A stretch of 64,000 nt of DNA, taken from a bacterium. GTDB taxonomy: Bacteria; Vulcanimicrobiota; Xenobia; Xenobiales; JADMJV01. The stretch is taken from contig JAFEBA010000089.1 of the NCBI GenBank assembly GCA_018266105.1, positions 1-64,000 on the forward strand, written 5' to 3'. The notes under the pieces were generated by a model. That model was not told where the DNA came from, made no database searches, and saw nothing but the letters and a program-made list of their open reading frames with translations. The translations under genes were made by a program, and so were the position numbers. Below, in pieces: positions 7,952 to 16,969 of this stretch (the first letter of the stretch is position 1; each line of letters begins with the position of its first letter).

Positions 7952-9908
7952 CCGGTGCCAGTTCGCCTTCCGGAGTGATCAGCCGCAAGACCTCGCCGTC
8001 GCCGGCAGCCAAAATCATGCCTTCGCTGACGATGCCGAAGATTTTACGCGGCTTGAGGTTGTCCACGATGCAGATGGTGCGGCCCTGCATGTGCTCGGGA
8101 GTGAAGTGGGCCCGAATGCCGCTCACAATGGTGCGGTCCTGACGCTGGCCGTCATCCACCGTCAGGCGAATCAGCTTGTCGCTGCCCTCGATGGCCTCGG
8201 CCTTGACCACTTTGACTGTGATCAGACGGACCTTGGTGAAATCGTCATACTCGATCATTCCGCCGCTGTCGGCCTTTTCAGCCGGGGCGGCCTTGGCCAC
8301 GGCTTTGGCGGCCGTGGCCAGGGTCTTGGCGGCGGTCACAATCGCGCTCGTTTCCTCGGTGCGCTCCACTTTTTCTCCGGTCAGGGTCTCTTTCTTCACG
8401 ATAAATTCCTCTTCTAAGTTCTTCAGATCCAGCTTCTGGAAGACGATTTCCGGCTTTTGCAGGCGCGCGTCCAGCGGGAAGCCGCCTTGCAAAGCCGTGA
8501 ACTGCTGCTGGCTGGCCTTGCCCTCCAGCCCGAGCTGAGTCCAGTAGCGGTCGCAGGCCGAGGGCATGATGGGTGAAAGCAGCAAGAGCAGGGTGCGAAT
8601 GCTGCGAAAAAGCATGCTAAACAGTGCCGGTAAGGCCTCGGGCGAATTCTTGGCCTGTTCCCAAGGCTTGGTTTCGTCGATGAAGCGATTCAGGGCCGAA
8701 ACCAGCCGCCAGCAGTTTTCCAGAGCCTCGCGGAACTCCAACTTCTCCAACTGGATCACCGTCTGGCTTGCCACTTCCGAGCGCAGGTTCTCCAGTTCCT
8801 GGTGGGGACCACCCGAGCTGAACTCGGCGATCTGACCGTTGACGAAGCGCCCGGCCATGGTCAAGGCACGGTGCAGCAAATTGCCGAAATCATTGGCCAG
8901 GTCGTAATTGTAGCGCTCCGACAGGCCTTTGACGGTGAAATTGCCGTCCTGGCCCAGGGGAGCCTCGCGGAGCAGGAAGTAGCGCACCGCGTCCGCTCCC
9001 ACCAGAGCCACCGCGTCCTGAGGATGGAAGACATTGCCCTTGGACTTGCTCATCTTGCTGCCTTCGAAGTTCCAGTAGCCGTGCACCAGCACTTGCTTAG
9101 GCAGCTCCACCTCGGCCGACATCAGCATGGCCGGCCAGATGACGGTGTGGAACCAGGGAATATCCTTAGCCATAATGTGCAGGTCGCAGGGCCAGTAGCC
9201 CCCCTCGGAGCCGGTCAGGTAAGAAAGCAGCGCGTCCACCCAGACATAGAATACGTGCTGAGGGTCCCAGGGCAACGGGATACCCCAGTTGGTGGAAGAA
9301 CGCGAGATACACAGGTCGCGCAGACCTTCTCGAATGCGCTGCAGCATCTCATTGCGACGGAAGCTGGGTATGATGGCCTCGGGATGGGCCTCGTGCCAGG
9401 CCATGAGCTTTTGCTCGTAGGCGCTCAACTTGAACCAGTAGGCGTCCTCGGTGAGAAACTTGAGATTCGGGTGCTCCTCGGGCTTCTCAGGCAGCTCGGC
9501 CTCGTCCACAAAGCGGTTGTCGGTGGTGTGATACCAGCCCGAGTATTCAGCTTTGTAAATATCGCCTTTGTCATAAATCTTCTGAAAGAAAGGCTGGACC
9601 ACGGCTCGGTGCTCGGGACTGGAGGTCCGGCAGAACTTGTAGGGTCCGATATTCAGAAGCTGCCAGGCCTCATGAAACTTGGGAATGAAGCGGCGGCAAA
9701 ACTCTTCAGGGTGCATGCCTTCGGCCGCGGCCTTATCCGCGATTCCTTGCGAATGTTCATCGCTACCCGTTACCAGCAGCGCGTCATAGCCTAGCATGCG
9801 CTTGGTGCGCGCCAGCGTATCGGCCAAAATAGTGGTGTAGGCGGTACCCATATGGGGCGGCGCGTTCACGTAGTAGATCGGAGTGGTCACATAAAACTTA
9901 CGACTCAT
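7935..9908 (-). CDS. metG: Methionyl-tRNA synthetase with C-terminal tRNA-binding domain
   Basis: It charges tRNA-Met with methionine in the cytoplasm. The HIGH-like motif is PHMGTAYTT near residue 18, the KMSKS loop is GSKMSKSKGN, and the anticodon-binding helices follow. After an Ala/Lys-rich linker, residues about 560-657 form the EMAPII/Trbp111-type tRNA-binding domain. The 657-residue length fits the dimeric long form. The connective domain carries WYHTTDNRF where zinc-binding forms have Cys pairs, so it is probably the zinc-free type. It heads the leftward cluster; the neighbours on its 3' side overlap one another. Confidence 0.97.
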   Translation of the reverse strand: MSRKFYVTTPIYYVNAPPHMGTAYTTILADTLARTKRMLGYDALLVTGSDEHSQGIADKAAAEGMHPEEFCRRFIPKFHEAWQLLNIGPYKFCRTSSPEHRAVVQPFFQKIYDKGDIYKAEYSGWYHTTDNRFVDEAELPEKPEEHPNLKFLTEDAYWFKLSAYEQKLMAWHEAHPEAIIPSFRRNEMLQRIREGLRDLCISRSSTNWGIPLPWDPQHVFYVWVDALLSYLTGSEGGYWPCDLHIMAKDIPWFHTVIWPAMLMSAEVELPKQVLVHGYWNFEGSKMSKSKGNVFHPQDAVALVGADAVRYFLLREAPLGQDGNFTVKGLSERYNYDLANDFGNLLHRALTMAGRFVNGQIAEFSSGGPHQELENLRSEVASQTVIQLEKLEFREALENCWRLVSALNRFIDETKPWEQAKNSPEALPALFSMLFRSIRTLLLLLSPIMPSACDRYWTQLGLEGKASQQQFTALQGGFPLDARLQKPEIVFQKLDLKNLEEEFIVKKETLTGEKVERTEETSAIVTAAKTLATAAKAVAKAAPAEKADSGGMIEYDDFTKVRLITVKVVKAEAIEGSDKLIRLTVDDGQRQDRTIVSGIRAHFTPEHMQGRTICIVDNLKPRKIFGIVSEGMILAAGDGEVLRLITPEGELAPGVRLG

Positions 9909-10001
9909 AGGCGCAGGCCTTTCGTCCCCTCCCCCGCCCTATCCTCGGCGTCTAACTTTTGTTGAAGGGGACTTGATTGATGCTGAAGCGAAGCCCAATG
10001 A

Positions 10002-10463
10002 ATGAAAGTATGTCCCCGGGCATTTTCTTTGCTGGAGTTGCTGCTGGCGCTGGGCACGATGGCCGCCACACTGCTGCTGGTGATTGCTCTGGCTATCTCG
10101 GTGGCCGGTCGCAACCAACAGGTCCAGGAAGTTCCCGTCGGCCTGATCGCCGCCGAAGATGTGCTCAATCAGTTCGTGTACAACGTGCAGTCCAATAGCG
10201 CCGCCCAAACGGCCTTTTTCAGCAACACCCTGGCGCCCAACTACGCCACCGATACCATCCAAATCGACCGAGTCAACTTCAGCTACGCCGTCGATCTGGA
10301 GCGGCTCATCGATACCTCCGGCAATCCCGTCGGCGGCGCCGCCCTGAGCGGCACCAACCATTTAATGAGAATCACCGTGCGCGTGAGCTGGCAGATGGGC
10401 AGCGGCCCCAACCAGGGAAAACACCAGGCGGAGCTCTCGAGAATTCTGCATGAAGACAACTAA
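10002..10463 (+). CDS. Minor type IV prepilin / pseudopilin
   Basis: The N terminus reads PRAFSLLELLLALG. This is a class III prepilin signal with cleavage before Phe8, Glu at mature position 5 and a hydrophobic helix. The residue before the cut is Ala rather than the usual Gly, which prepilin peptidases sometimes tolerate. At 153 residues it fits a PulI/PilV-like minor pilin. It is the first gene of a five-gene set in which every junction overlaps; the next gene starts 14 nt before its stop. No strong ribosome-binding site is visible before the ATG. Confidence 0.8.
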   Translation: MKVCPRAFSLLELLLALGTMAATLLLVIALAISVAGRNQQVQEVPVGLIAAEDVLNQFVYNVQSNSAAQTAFFSNTLAPNYATDTIQIDRVNFSYAVDLERLIDTSGNPVGGAALSGTNHLMRITVRVSWQMGSGPNQGKHQAELSRILHEDN

Positions 10464-11223
10464 GACCCAGCGCCGCGGCTTCAGCCTGGTCGAACTTTCC
10501 ATCAGTTGCTTTCTACTGGGGATCTTGCTGGTGGTGCTGGCTACCGCCTTGCACGACAGCCAGAACCTTTGGCGTCAAACCACCGGCAATTCGGACTCCC
10601 GCCTGCAGTTGCGCCGGGCCCAGGCCAGCCTGGAGCGGGATATGCAGTTTGCCAGCAGCAGCTTCGGAATCACTCCGGTCGGGCCCCAGCAAGGTCCCGG
10701 ATTTACAGGTGACGCCTTCTGGTTCCTCAGCGCCGAGGTCGGCACATCCGGTCAGTTGCAACGAAAATTCAACGGCGCGCCCGTATATCTGCGCAATGTC
10801 CTTTACTATGTGGCCATGCCGCAGGGCGACCCTTGCCCGGGCGGCCTGGGGCCCAACTCCTATGACGATCGCTGCCCGCACAAGGTGCTGATCCGCAAGA
10901 CCATCGACTTCGGGGCCCCTTCCAGCAATGAGAGTAGCGAAGAAACTCTCATGACCCCGGCCCAGGTCAACGCCTACCTGACCCGTCCCAACGGAATGTC
11001 GGTGGCCAGCATGAACTCGGAGCCGGGAGTCAAACTGGTCAGCATGGCCGCGCGCGAATTGCTCTGGTTCCGCGTGCGCAGCAATCCTGCCCCGCTTCAG
11101 TTTGAAGTGCGCGCCGTCAATCTGCCTCGCACCCGAAAAGAAGTATCCACAGGAACCACCGCCCTCTACGACTCCCCGCTGACCTCGGAAATCCGCTTGA
11201 CGCTGATTCCTCCCAATCCCTGA
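10450..11223 (+). CDS. Minor type IV prepilin (PulJ/PilW-like)
   Basis: The canonical prepilin signal RRGFSLVELS puts Gly10 at the cut and Glu at mature +5, followed by a hydrophobic helix. The 257-residue length and the domain after the helix, starting NLWRQTTGNSDSRLQLRRAQ, suit a PulJ/PilW-type minor pilin that caps or primes a pilus. It overlaps both the previous prepilin gene and, by one base (TGATG), the cytochrome gene downstream. Confidence 0.85.
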   Translation: MKTTKTQRRGFSLVELSISCFLLGILLVVLATALHDSQNLWRQTTGNSDSRLQLRRAQASLERDMQFASSSFGITPVGPQQGPGFTGDAFWFLSAEVGTSGQLQRKFNGAPVYLRNVLYYVAMPQGDPCPGGLGPNSYDDRCPHKVLIRKTIDFGAPSSNESSEETLMTPAQVNAYLTRPNGMSVASMNSEPGVKLVSMAARELLWFRVRSNPAPLQFEVRAVNLPRTRKEVSTGTTALYDSPLTSEIRLTLIPPNP

Positions 11224-13274
11224 TGCGCTCCGCCTGGCTGGCCCTGGGGCTGGCGTTGGCCCTCCCCACGCTTTCCCCCATTTTCTGGCCCCTGCTGCTG
11301 GCCCTTTGCCTGCTGCGCCCGGCCCTGGCCAAACTGGCGCTGGTCGGACTCCTTTTGTTGCGTCTCTCGGCGTCCTTTCCCGCCCTGCAGGGCTGGTGGG
11401 AATGCAGCCAGGATCGCATGCTGAGCGGGGTGCAGATCTGCCCCGAATTCATTACCCCCGACCACCCTCAAGTTCTGACCGTCTATGCTCCGCGCAGCTC
11501 TCAACTGACCGCCCATTGGGAAGGCAATCAGTTGCCGCTGGACTGTACCCCCTTAGGCCACGGCATCTTTCGCCTCAAAGTCTCGGCTGCCCGGGTTCGG
11601 CCGGGTTCGGCCATCGAGGTGGTGGGAAATGGCGACGGGCACCATCGACTGGCCATGCACTGGCTCAGCGCCAAGGCACGTCCCGCTCAGATGTGCTCCT
11701 TACCCCGGTTGGGACTGGCCGCGGCCGTCAGCGAGAGCACGGATGAAGTCTTTCTGCTCAATCGCCAGGCCCGGGTCCGGCGCCTCCAGTGCGGTGATGG
11801 TCCCAGCTGCTGCCAGTTTCTGCCCGGGGGGCTCTGGCTGGCGGTGGGAACCCGCTACGACCAGGACCTGGAGCTGGTCGATGTCGCAGGTGGCCAGGTG
11901 GTGGCTCGCTGGCCCCAGCAGCAACCCGTGGAAGCCCTGAGCCTGAGCCAGGACCAGCGTTGGCTGGCAGTGGTAGCGGGCACACGGGTGGAATTCCGCC
12001 GACTTCCCGACCTGCGCCTGGACGGTCAGGTGGAGCTTCCCCAACCGGGCGAACTGAGCAGCTTTGCCGGTTCCTCGCTGGTCGTGGCTTCGCGTCGGGG
12101 GCGGGCCCTCTATCGCGTCGATCACAGCCCCGAAGGCTGGCATCTCTATTCCGCCGAGCTACCTCTGGCTCGTCCGGCGCTGGGTCTGTGCCCAGGAGAG
12201 AATGAACGGGATCTCTGGATTTCATCCACCTCGGCCCAGCTCAATGGAGGCCACCAGAAAGGCAATCACTATGTTCTCAACTGTCTGCTGCGTCTGAACG
12301 TGGACCGCTGGGAACTGCATTCGCCCCGCTCCACCGAGTCGCGCACGGCTCATCAGGGGGGTCCGGGAAGCGTCAGTTCGGGCTGCGGCCCGGAGGGGCT
12401 GATCCGCTCCGGCGACGGACGAGTCTTGCTGGTCTACTCAGGCAGCCATGAAGTGGCCGCCCGAGACCCCCGCAGCGATGAGGAGCGCCGCTACTCGCTC
12501 TGGCCCGTCGGACTCTGGACTCCCCGCTACATCGCCGACCTGGGCGAGCAAACCTGGGCCGTCAGCCTTCCGTCCCAGCACACCCTGGCCTGGGTCAACC
12601 AGGGCCAGGTGACCCAGCAGGTCCAACTGGATCAGTTGGACCTGGCCGACCAGGGGGAAATCGACTTTTACGAATCCACCTTGAGCGGAATTTCCTGCCA
12701 GAGCTGCCATCCCCGCGCCGACAGCGATTACGCCCGTCACGACATCGGCGGCTTCAGCGCCTGGGGCACCTTGAGCTGCGAAGGCCTGCAAAAGACCGCG
12801 CCTTACCTGCGCACCGGCAACTATCCCGACCTGCGCGAATTCCACGGGGTGGCCCTGGGACTTTACCGAGATTACGGGCGCAACTGGGAGGCTGACCGGC
12901 AGCGGGCCCTGACGGCCTATCTCAACACCCTGCTGTTGCCAGACAATCCCAGACCAGCTGCCCTGAACGACTTGCAGCAAGGTTGTCAGCTCTTCTTTCA
13001 AAGCGGCTGTGCCGAATGCCACCAGCCTCCCCGATTCACCAATTGCGCCAGCGTCCCCAACCAGACCCTTTTCCCGGGTCAGCCGGTCTTCGAATGGCTG
13101 GACGTGCCCAGTCTTCGCGGCGTCTGGCGCAGCGCTCCCTATCTGCACGACAATCGGGCCGTCCGTCTCTCCGACCTGTGGGAGAAAGAGAATCAGGCCG
13201 ATCGCCACGGGCGCAGCCGTGCTTTGACACCGGAGCAACGCCGCCAACTGGAGTGTTTCCTCCAATGTCTCTAG
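11223..13274 (+). CDS. Membrane-anchored beta-propeller with dihaem cytochrome c (MauG/CCP-like) domain
   Basis: Residues 1-55 carry one or two hydrophobic segments. Residues about 165-480 look like propeller blades (LSQDQRWLAVVAGTRVEFRR). The C-terminal domain has two haem c sites, CQSCH at 492-496 and CAECH at 596-600. It also has the cytochrome-c-peroxidase/MauG signature APYLHDNRAVRLSDL near 640. The arrangement resembles propeller-peroxidase fusions (YncE-MauG-like) acting outside the cytoplasmic membrane. Placement between prepilin genes and a ferric-reductase-like gene suggests electron transfer or redox maturation tied to the pilus; this is inference. It overlaps the next gene by 10 nt. 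Confidence 0.8.
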   Translation: MRSAWLALGLALALPTLSPIFWPLLLALCLLRPALAKLALVGLLLLRLSASFPALQGWWECSQDRMLSGVQICPEFITPDHPQVLTVYAPRSSQLTAHWEGNQLPLDCTPLGHGIFRLKVSAARVRPGSAIEVVGNGDGHHRLAMHWLSAKARPAQMCSLPRLGLAAAVSESTDEVFLLNRQARVRRLQCGDGPSCCQFLPGGLWLAVGTRYDQDLELVDVAGGQVVARWPQQQPVEALSLSQDQRWLAVVAGTRVEFRRLPDLRLDGQVELPQPGELSSFAGSSLVVASRRGRALYRVDHSPEGWHLYSAELPLARPALGLCPGENERDLWISSTSAQLNGGHQKGNHYVLNCLLRLNVDRWELHSPRSTESRTAHQGGPGSVSSGCGPEGLIRSGDGRVLLVYSGSHEVAARDPRSDEERRYSLWPVGLWTPRYIADLGEQTWAVSLPSQHTLAWVNQGQVTQQVQLDQLDLADQGEIDFYESTLSGISCQSCHPRADSDYARHDIGGFSAWGTLSCEGLQKTAPYLRTGNYPDLREFHGVALGLYRDYGRNWEADRQRALTAYLNTLLLPDNPRPAALNDLQQGCQLFFQSGCAECHQPPRFTNCASVPNQTLFPGQPVFEWLDVPSLRGVWRSAPYLHDNRAVRLSDLWEKENQADRHGRSRALTPEQRRQLECFLQCL

Positions 13275-13768
13275 TTATCGTGCAGCAGATCTGGGCCTGT
13301 CGGCTCAGCGGCTACGCCGCTTTGCTCTTGCTTTTGGGCTCGCAGAGTCTGGGAGCGGGGCGTCGACTGGGTTGGGTCTCGCCCAAGATCCATCTGCGCT
13401 GGCGCCGTCGTCTGGGTATTTACTCGGCCCTGATGGCCAGCCTGCACCTATTTATCGCCTGGCGCACCTTCTTGAGTGGCTGGCTGGTGGATGCCCTGCG
13501 CGAAACTCCCTGGACCCAGATCGGCCTGGTGGCCTGGTGCATCCTGCTGCTTTTGTGGTTGACTTCCTATCCACGCCTGGTGCGCCTCCTGCGCGTGCAC
13601 TCCTGGAGCGGTCTGCACAAGCTGGCCTATCCGGCCACCGCCCTGGCCCTGCTGCACGCACTGCTGGCTCCCTGGAGCGAGCCCAGAATTCATCTCGGAC
13701 TCTTGATACTCTGGACGGGGCTGCTTGGCTTGCGGATGCTCCCATGGCGGCCTATACTGAAAAGATGA
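13265..13768 (+). CDS. Ferric-reductase-like transmembrane haem b protein (MsrQ/YedZ-like)
   Basis: The 167-residue integral membrane protein has about five helices. Paired histidines in two helices are placed as haem b ligands in the ferric reductase/YedZ fold: SLHLFIAW, and then SGLHKLAYPATALALLHALL. Such proteins pass electrons from the quinone pool or flavins across the membrane. I chose the ATG at 13265 because it overlaps the end of the cytochrome c gene by 10 nt and begins at the first helix. Its TGA overlaps the ATG of the PilX-like gene. Confidence 0.7.
   Translation: MSLVIVQQIWACRLSGYAALLLLLGSQSLGAGRRLGWVSPKIHLRWRRRLGIYSALMASLHLFIAWRTFLSGWLVDALRETPWTQIGLVAWCILLLLWLTSYPRLVRLLRVHSWSGLHKLAYPATALALLHALLAPWSEPRIHLGLLILWTGLLGLRMLPWRPILKR
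13753..13758 (+). promoter_or_regulatory. TATACT -10-like element 6 nt before the PilX-like gene
   Basis: TATACT ends 6 nt before the ATG at 13765, inside the last codons of the ferric-reductase-like gene. It has the same geometry as the other TANNNT boxes in the window and could give an internal leaderless transcript. Confidence 0.35.
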
Positions 13769-15660
13769 GCAATCGCAAGCGTCGTGGGATCGCCATTATC
13801 ATTAGTTTGATGATGATGGTGCTGGTGATCATGTTCGTAACCGCCATGGTGATTACGTTTCCAACCACAGTCGAGTCCTCGCGTGATAGCGCCGAAGGCC
13901 GGATGGCTCAGGCGGCCGCCCAGTGTGGCGTGGACTACGCCTGGTGTCGTCTCCAGGAAAGGCCCACCTGGAAGGGCGACGGGGCCGGCAACGGCCTGGC
14001 CACCACCATCAGCACTCCCCACCTCACAGTGGTGGAAGACCACGGCGATGTCTGGGGCTTTCTCAACGACAGCCTGGGCAACAAGAGCCAGTTTCGCATC
14101 CGCTTCAACTGGCACGACGGAGCCGGCGGCGGCGATGCTCTCAGCAACCCCGCCACCATGATTCCGACCGAATTCGTTTCCTACAATAATCTGGATAAGG
14201 CCGCCTCGGCCGATGTCTATCGGGCCGATCCGAACTCCACCGCGGCCGTCACCCAGAACCCCTCCAAATTCAGCAACCCGCTAGCCCAGTACAGCTGCTG
14301 CGTGCTGGTGGAAGGCCTGGCCGGTACGGGTCTGAGCCGAACCACGGTGGCGGCTCCCCTACCTGCTCCCGGAGCGGGCCGGGTGGTGCGTCAGACACTG
14401 GAAGTCGATCTGGGCCGACCCACTCTGGCCAATCTGGACAGCGCCGTCTACGGCGGCAAGATCTCGGCCGGCGGCGCCGGGCAGGTGGTGGACGTGGAGT
14501 CCAAGGCTCAGGCCGCGCCCCGCTCGCGCACCTTGAGCGACATCGCCTTTAGCGGTGGAGCCAAGTATCAGACCCCGGCCGGAGGCAGCATCGTTGCCAG
14601 CGATGCCGCCTTCAATTCGGTTCCCTCGGCCGGGCCCGCACCCACCATTGTTCACGAAGATATCAACAGCCAGCGCAAGAAATACCTGTCCGTTAAAATG
14701 ACGGATATCGCTCAGGCCACCCCCGCCGACCCGCAGCTGCCGGCAGGAACCTACGTTTGGCGAGCCACCGGAGTTCTGGACTACTATCCGACGGACTTCG
14801 CCGGCACCATCCCCACCGGGGCCCCGGCCGCCACCTTTCACAATTCAGCTGAGCTGACCGCACATATGGGCGCCACCGGCACCCCCATCCTGCTCGACAA
14901 AACCACCTTCACTCTGCAATACAACACCAACATTTACGTGCAGCCTCAGGGCACCATCAAGTCTCTGGCCATCGTGCCGGAACCCACAATCGCAACTGTG
15001 CTGGAAGACCGGCCCAAGAATCTCTTCCAGGGAACTTCCACATCCGCTCCGGTTCTCACCGGGACGGGCGACATTACCATGAAAGGCTCCCTGATCGGCA
15101 AAGGTTCGGTCACCACTACCGGGGATATGACCTTTCAGGGCGCCAGCGTCTTCGAGAGCGATCCGGGCAAGAATGTCGCCATCTACGCGGGTGGCAATGT
15201 CACCATGGAGCAAATTCCGCCTGAGGTGGCCACCAACCTGAATCCCGGCAACGCCTCCAGCCAGGGCCATCATCACTCCATGCATCATCACGGTCACTCC
15301 TCATTCAACTTCTTCGGAATGGGCATGAGCAGCACCGGGATGATCAATTCGTCTTCCACCGTAATCACAAACCGCCTCGGACCGCTGGACGGGAATGACG
15401 TTATGATCGCAGGTCTGGTCTATGCCGGTGGCAATTTCACCACCAATCTCGGCTCGGGCACGATGTATGTGCGCGGCGCGGTGGTGGCCTACGGGGGCAA
15501 CGCCGATGCTGGCGACCTGCCCGGCACCCCCGGCAAAGGTGGAGAAGTGGTGGTCAATTCCAAGGGCGCCCAATTTACATTCGACCCCACTTATGTGGTT
15601 AGCTCGATGTCCCTCAACTCGGCCACTCGACTCAGCCTGACCCTGCAAAATCGCTACTAA
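13765..15660 (+). CDS. PilX-like pilus assembly protein with His-rich segment
   Basis: The start at 13765 gives a short basic leader (SNRKRRG) and a strong N-terminal helix (IAIIISLMMMVLVIMFVTAM), as in PilX-type minor pilins. Unlike prepilins it lacks the GFxxxE motif. The 631-residue body is Gly/Thr/Ser-rich. A stretch near 430-480 (GDITMKGSLIGKGSVTTTGD) resembles beta-helix or bactofilin-like repeats. A His-rich cluster lies near residues 500-513 (HHHSMHHHGHSS) and could bind metal. It is the last gene of the overlapping prepilin/cytochrome operon. Confidence 0.7.
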   Translation: MSNRKRRGIAIIISLMMMVLVIMFVTAMVITFPTTVESSRDSAEGRMAQAAAQCGVDYAWCRLQERPTWKGDGAGNGLATTISTPHLTVVEDHGDVWGFLNDSLGNKSQFRIRFNWHDGAGGGDALSNPATMIPTEFVSYNNLDKAASADVYRADPNSTAAVTQNPSKFSNPLAQYSCCVLVEGLAGTGLSRTTVAAPLPAPGAGRVVRQTLEVDLGRPTLANLDSAVYGGKISAGGAGQVVDVESKAQAAPRSRTLSDIAFSGGAKYQTPAGGSIVASDAAFNSVPSAGPAPTIVHEDINSQRKKYLSVKMTDIAQATPADPQLPAGTYVWRATGVLDYYPTDFAGTIPTGAPAATFHNSAELTAHMGATGTPILLDKTTFTLQYNTNIYVQPQGTIKSLAIVPEPTIATVLEDRPKNLFQGTSTSAPVLTGTGDITMKGSLIGKGSVTTTGDMTFQGASVFESDPGKNVAIYAGGNVTMEQIPPEVATNLNPGNASSQGHHHSMHHHGHSSFNFFGMGMSSTGMINSSSTVITNRLGPLDGNDVMIAGLVYAGGNFTTNLGSGTMYVRGAVVAYGGNADAGDLPGTPGKGGEVVVNSKGAQFTFDPTYVVSSMSLNSATRLSLTLQNRY

Positions 15661-15691
15661 ATTCTTCTTTATTTAATTTCGGGACCGACTT

Positions 15692-15697
15692 TATACT
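15692..15697 (+). promoter_or_regulatory. TATACT -10 element
   Basis: A consensus-like TATACT lies in the AT-rich gap after the PilX-like gene, about 38 nt before the ICMT-like start. A second, weaker hexamer TAAGCT (15722-15727) lies 7 nt before the ATG at 15735. Either could be used. Confidence 0.45.
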
Positions 15698-15734
15698 GTA
15701 GACCGTGCGCGCCCCCTATGCTAAGCTGGCGCGC

Positions 15735-16415
15735 ATGGCGCAGCCTTTCTTGGCCCGGGTGGGCCGTTTCGTGTTTCCGCTTCGGGGTCACCTGGGCATC
15801 CCGTTTCTGCTTCTGGCTCTGCGCGTCTGCACCCCCACCGATCTGCCCCCGCTGATCCTGGGCTGGACTGTCCTGCTGATCGGGCTCTTCATGCGTCTGT
15901 GGGGAGTCGCCGGCTGGGTCCCCACCCGCCTGGGCGGAGTTCAGCCCGACCGCCTGATCACCCAGGATGGCCCCTACGTATTCACGCGCAATCCGCGTTA
16001 TCTGGGTAATTTGCTGATGGGCCTGGGCGGTTGCTGCCTGGCCGGACTGCCCCAATGCCTGGCGGCCTATTTTCTGGTCTGGATGTGCGTGCACGTCCCC
16101 ATCGTCAGCTATGAGGAAGAGAACCTGAGCCAGCGTTGGGGTCCAGAATATCAGGCTTACCTCCAGCGGGTCCCGCGTTTTCTGGGCTGGCCACGCCAGG
16201 CGCTTGGGCCCCAACTTCGCGGCCTGCGTTGGCATCACGCTTTCTGCCTGGAGATGAGCACCATCGCTGGCTGGCTGAGCCTGGGACTGTTCTTGCAGGT
16301 CTGGCGTCTGGTCGGCCTGGGCTGGCCAGGCTGGTATTTCTACCTTGTGCCTGTAGGGGCGGCTCTGATCTGGGGATTGTTGTTCAAACTGAAAGGCCAG
16401 CCCGGCCGATCTTGA
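15735..16415 (+). CDS. Isoprenylcysteine/phospholipid methyltransferase-like membrane protein (ICMT/PEMT family)
   Basis: The protein is integral to the membrane. It carries the family signature GPYVFTRNPRYLGNLL near residues 78-93 and EEENLSQRWGPEYQAY further on, the SAM-binding region of small membrane methyltransferases. Substrates in bacteria are rarely known. The start is ATG at 15735; an in-frame GTG at 15705 lies too close to the TATACT box to be likely. Length is 226 residues. The stop overlaps the start of the PAP2 gene (TTGA). Confidence 0.8.
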   Translation: MAQPFLARVGRFVFPLRGHLGIPFLLLALRVCTPTDLPPLILGWTVLLIGLFMRLWGVAGWVPTRLGGVQPDRLITQDGPYVFTRNPRYLGNLLMGLGGCCLAGLPQCLAAYFLVWMCVHVPIVSYEEENLSQRWGPEYQAYLQRVPRFLGWPRQALGPQLRGLRWHHAFCLEMSTIAGWLSLGLFLQVWRLVGLGWPGWYFYLVPVGAALIWGLLFKLKGQPGRS

Positions 16416-16969
16416 AGCCGGTCCTCTTCGTGATGCTGGGATTGGGGGCGCTGGGTCAACTGGATCAACGGGCCTACAACTTCTTTGCCCACGAACCGGA
16501 CCAGATTTCCATTTGGGCCAGTCATTTTGGAGACAATCTGGCCTATCTGATCGCCTCCATTTATGCCATCTATCTCTTCCGTCGAGACCGCCAGGGCCTG
16601 AAATATTTTTTGCTGCTGCTGGCTGGCCAACACCTGCTGGTCAACCTGAGCAAGGCCATGTTCCACAGCCTGCGCCCGCTTCAGCCCGGCCAGGTGGGGG
16701 GTTTTGCTTACCCCAGCGGCCACACCGCCATGGCCACCTGTGTCTACGGCAGTCTGGCCCGAAGACAACACCGGGCCTGGCTAGTCCTCATCCCGGTGGT
16801 GGCCTGGGCGCGCATGGCTCTCGGCCATCACTGGCTGAGCGATGTGCTGGGAGGCGCCCTCCTCGGCTGGATGTGGCTTGAGATCTGCCCCTGGAAGGTC
16901 CCCTCGGATCTCAGTGTGGCGGACCTGCCCGCCGAGGGCTCCGGTGTAGATGAGCAGAGCGCTGGATGA
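16412..16969 (+). CDS. PAP2-family membrane phosphatase
   Basis: Three phosphatase signature pieces are present: KAMFHSLRP (K-x6-RP), YPSGHT and ARMALGHHWLSD (the R-x5-H-x3-D element). They lie among predicted membrane helices. Likely substrates are phosphatidic acid, undecaprenyl diphosphate or a similar lipid phosphate at the outer face of the membrane. I chose the TTG at 16412, which overlaps the ICMT-like stop as TTGA; an ATG at 16433 is the alternative. The last 189 nt overlap the opposite-strand DUF2231-like gene. Confidence 0.8.
   Translation: MKPVLFVMLGLGALGQLDQRAYNFFAHEPDQISIWASHFGDNLAYLIASIYAIYLFRRDRQGLKYFLLLLAGQHLLVNLSKAMFHSLRPLQPGQVGGFAYPSGHTAMATCVYGSLARRQHRAWLVLIPVVAWARMALGHHWLSDVLGGALLGWMWLEICPWKVPSDLSVADLPAEGSGVDEQSAG

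Noticed and set aside
9905..10361. Minus-strand frames over the first prepilin gene
   Set aside because: Gly/Gln/Asp-rich antisense shadows; the plus strand has a proper prepilin signal and coupling to the next gene.
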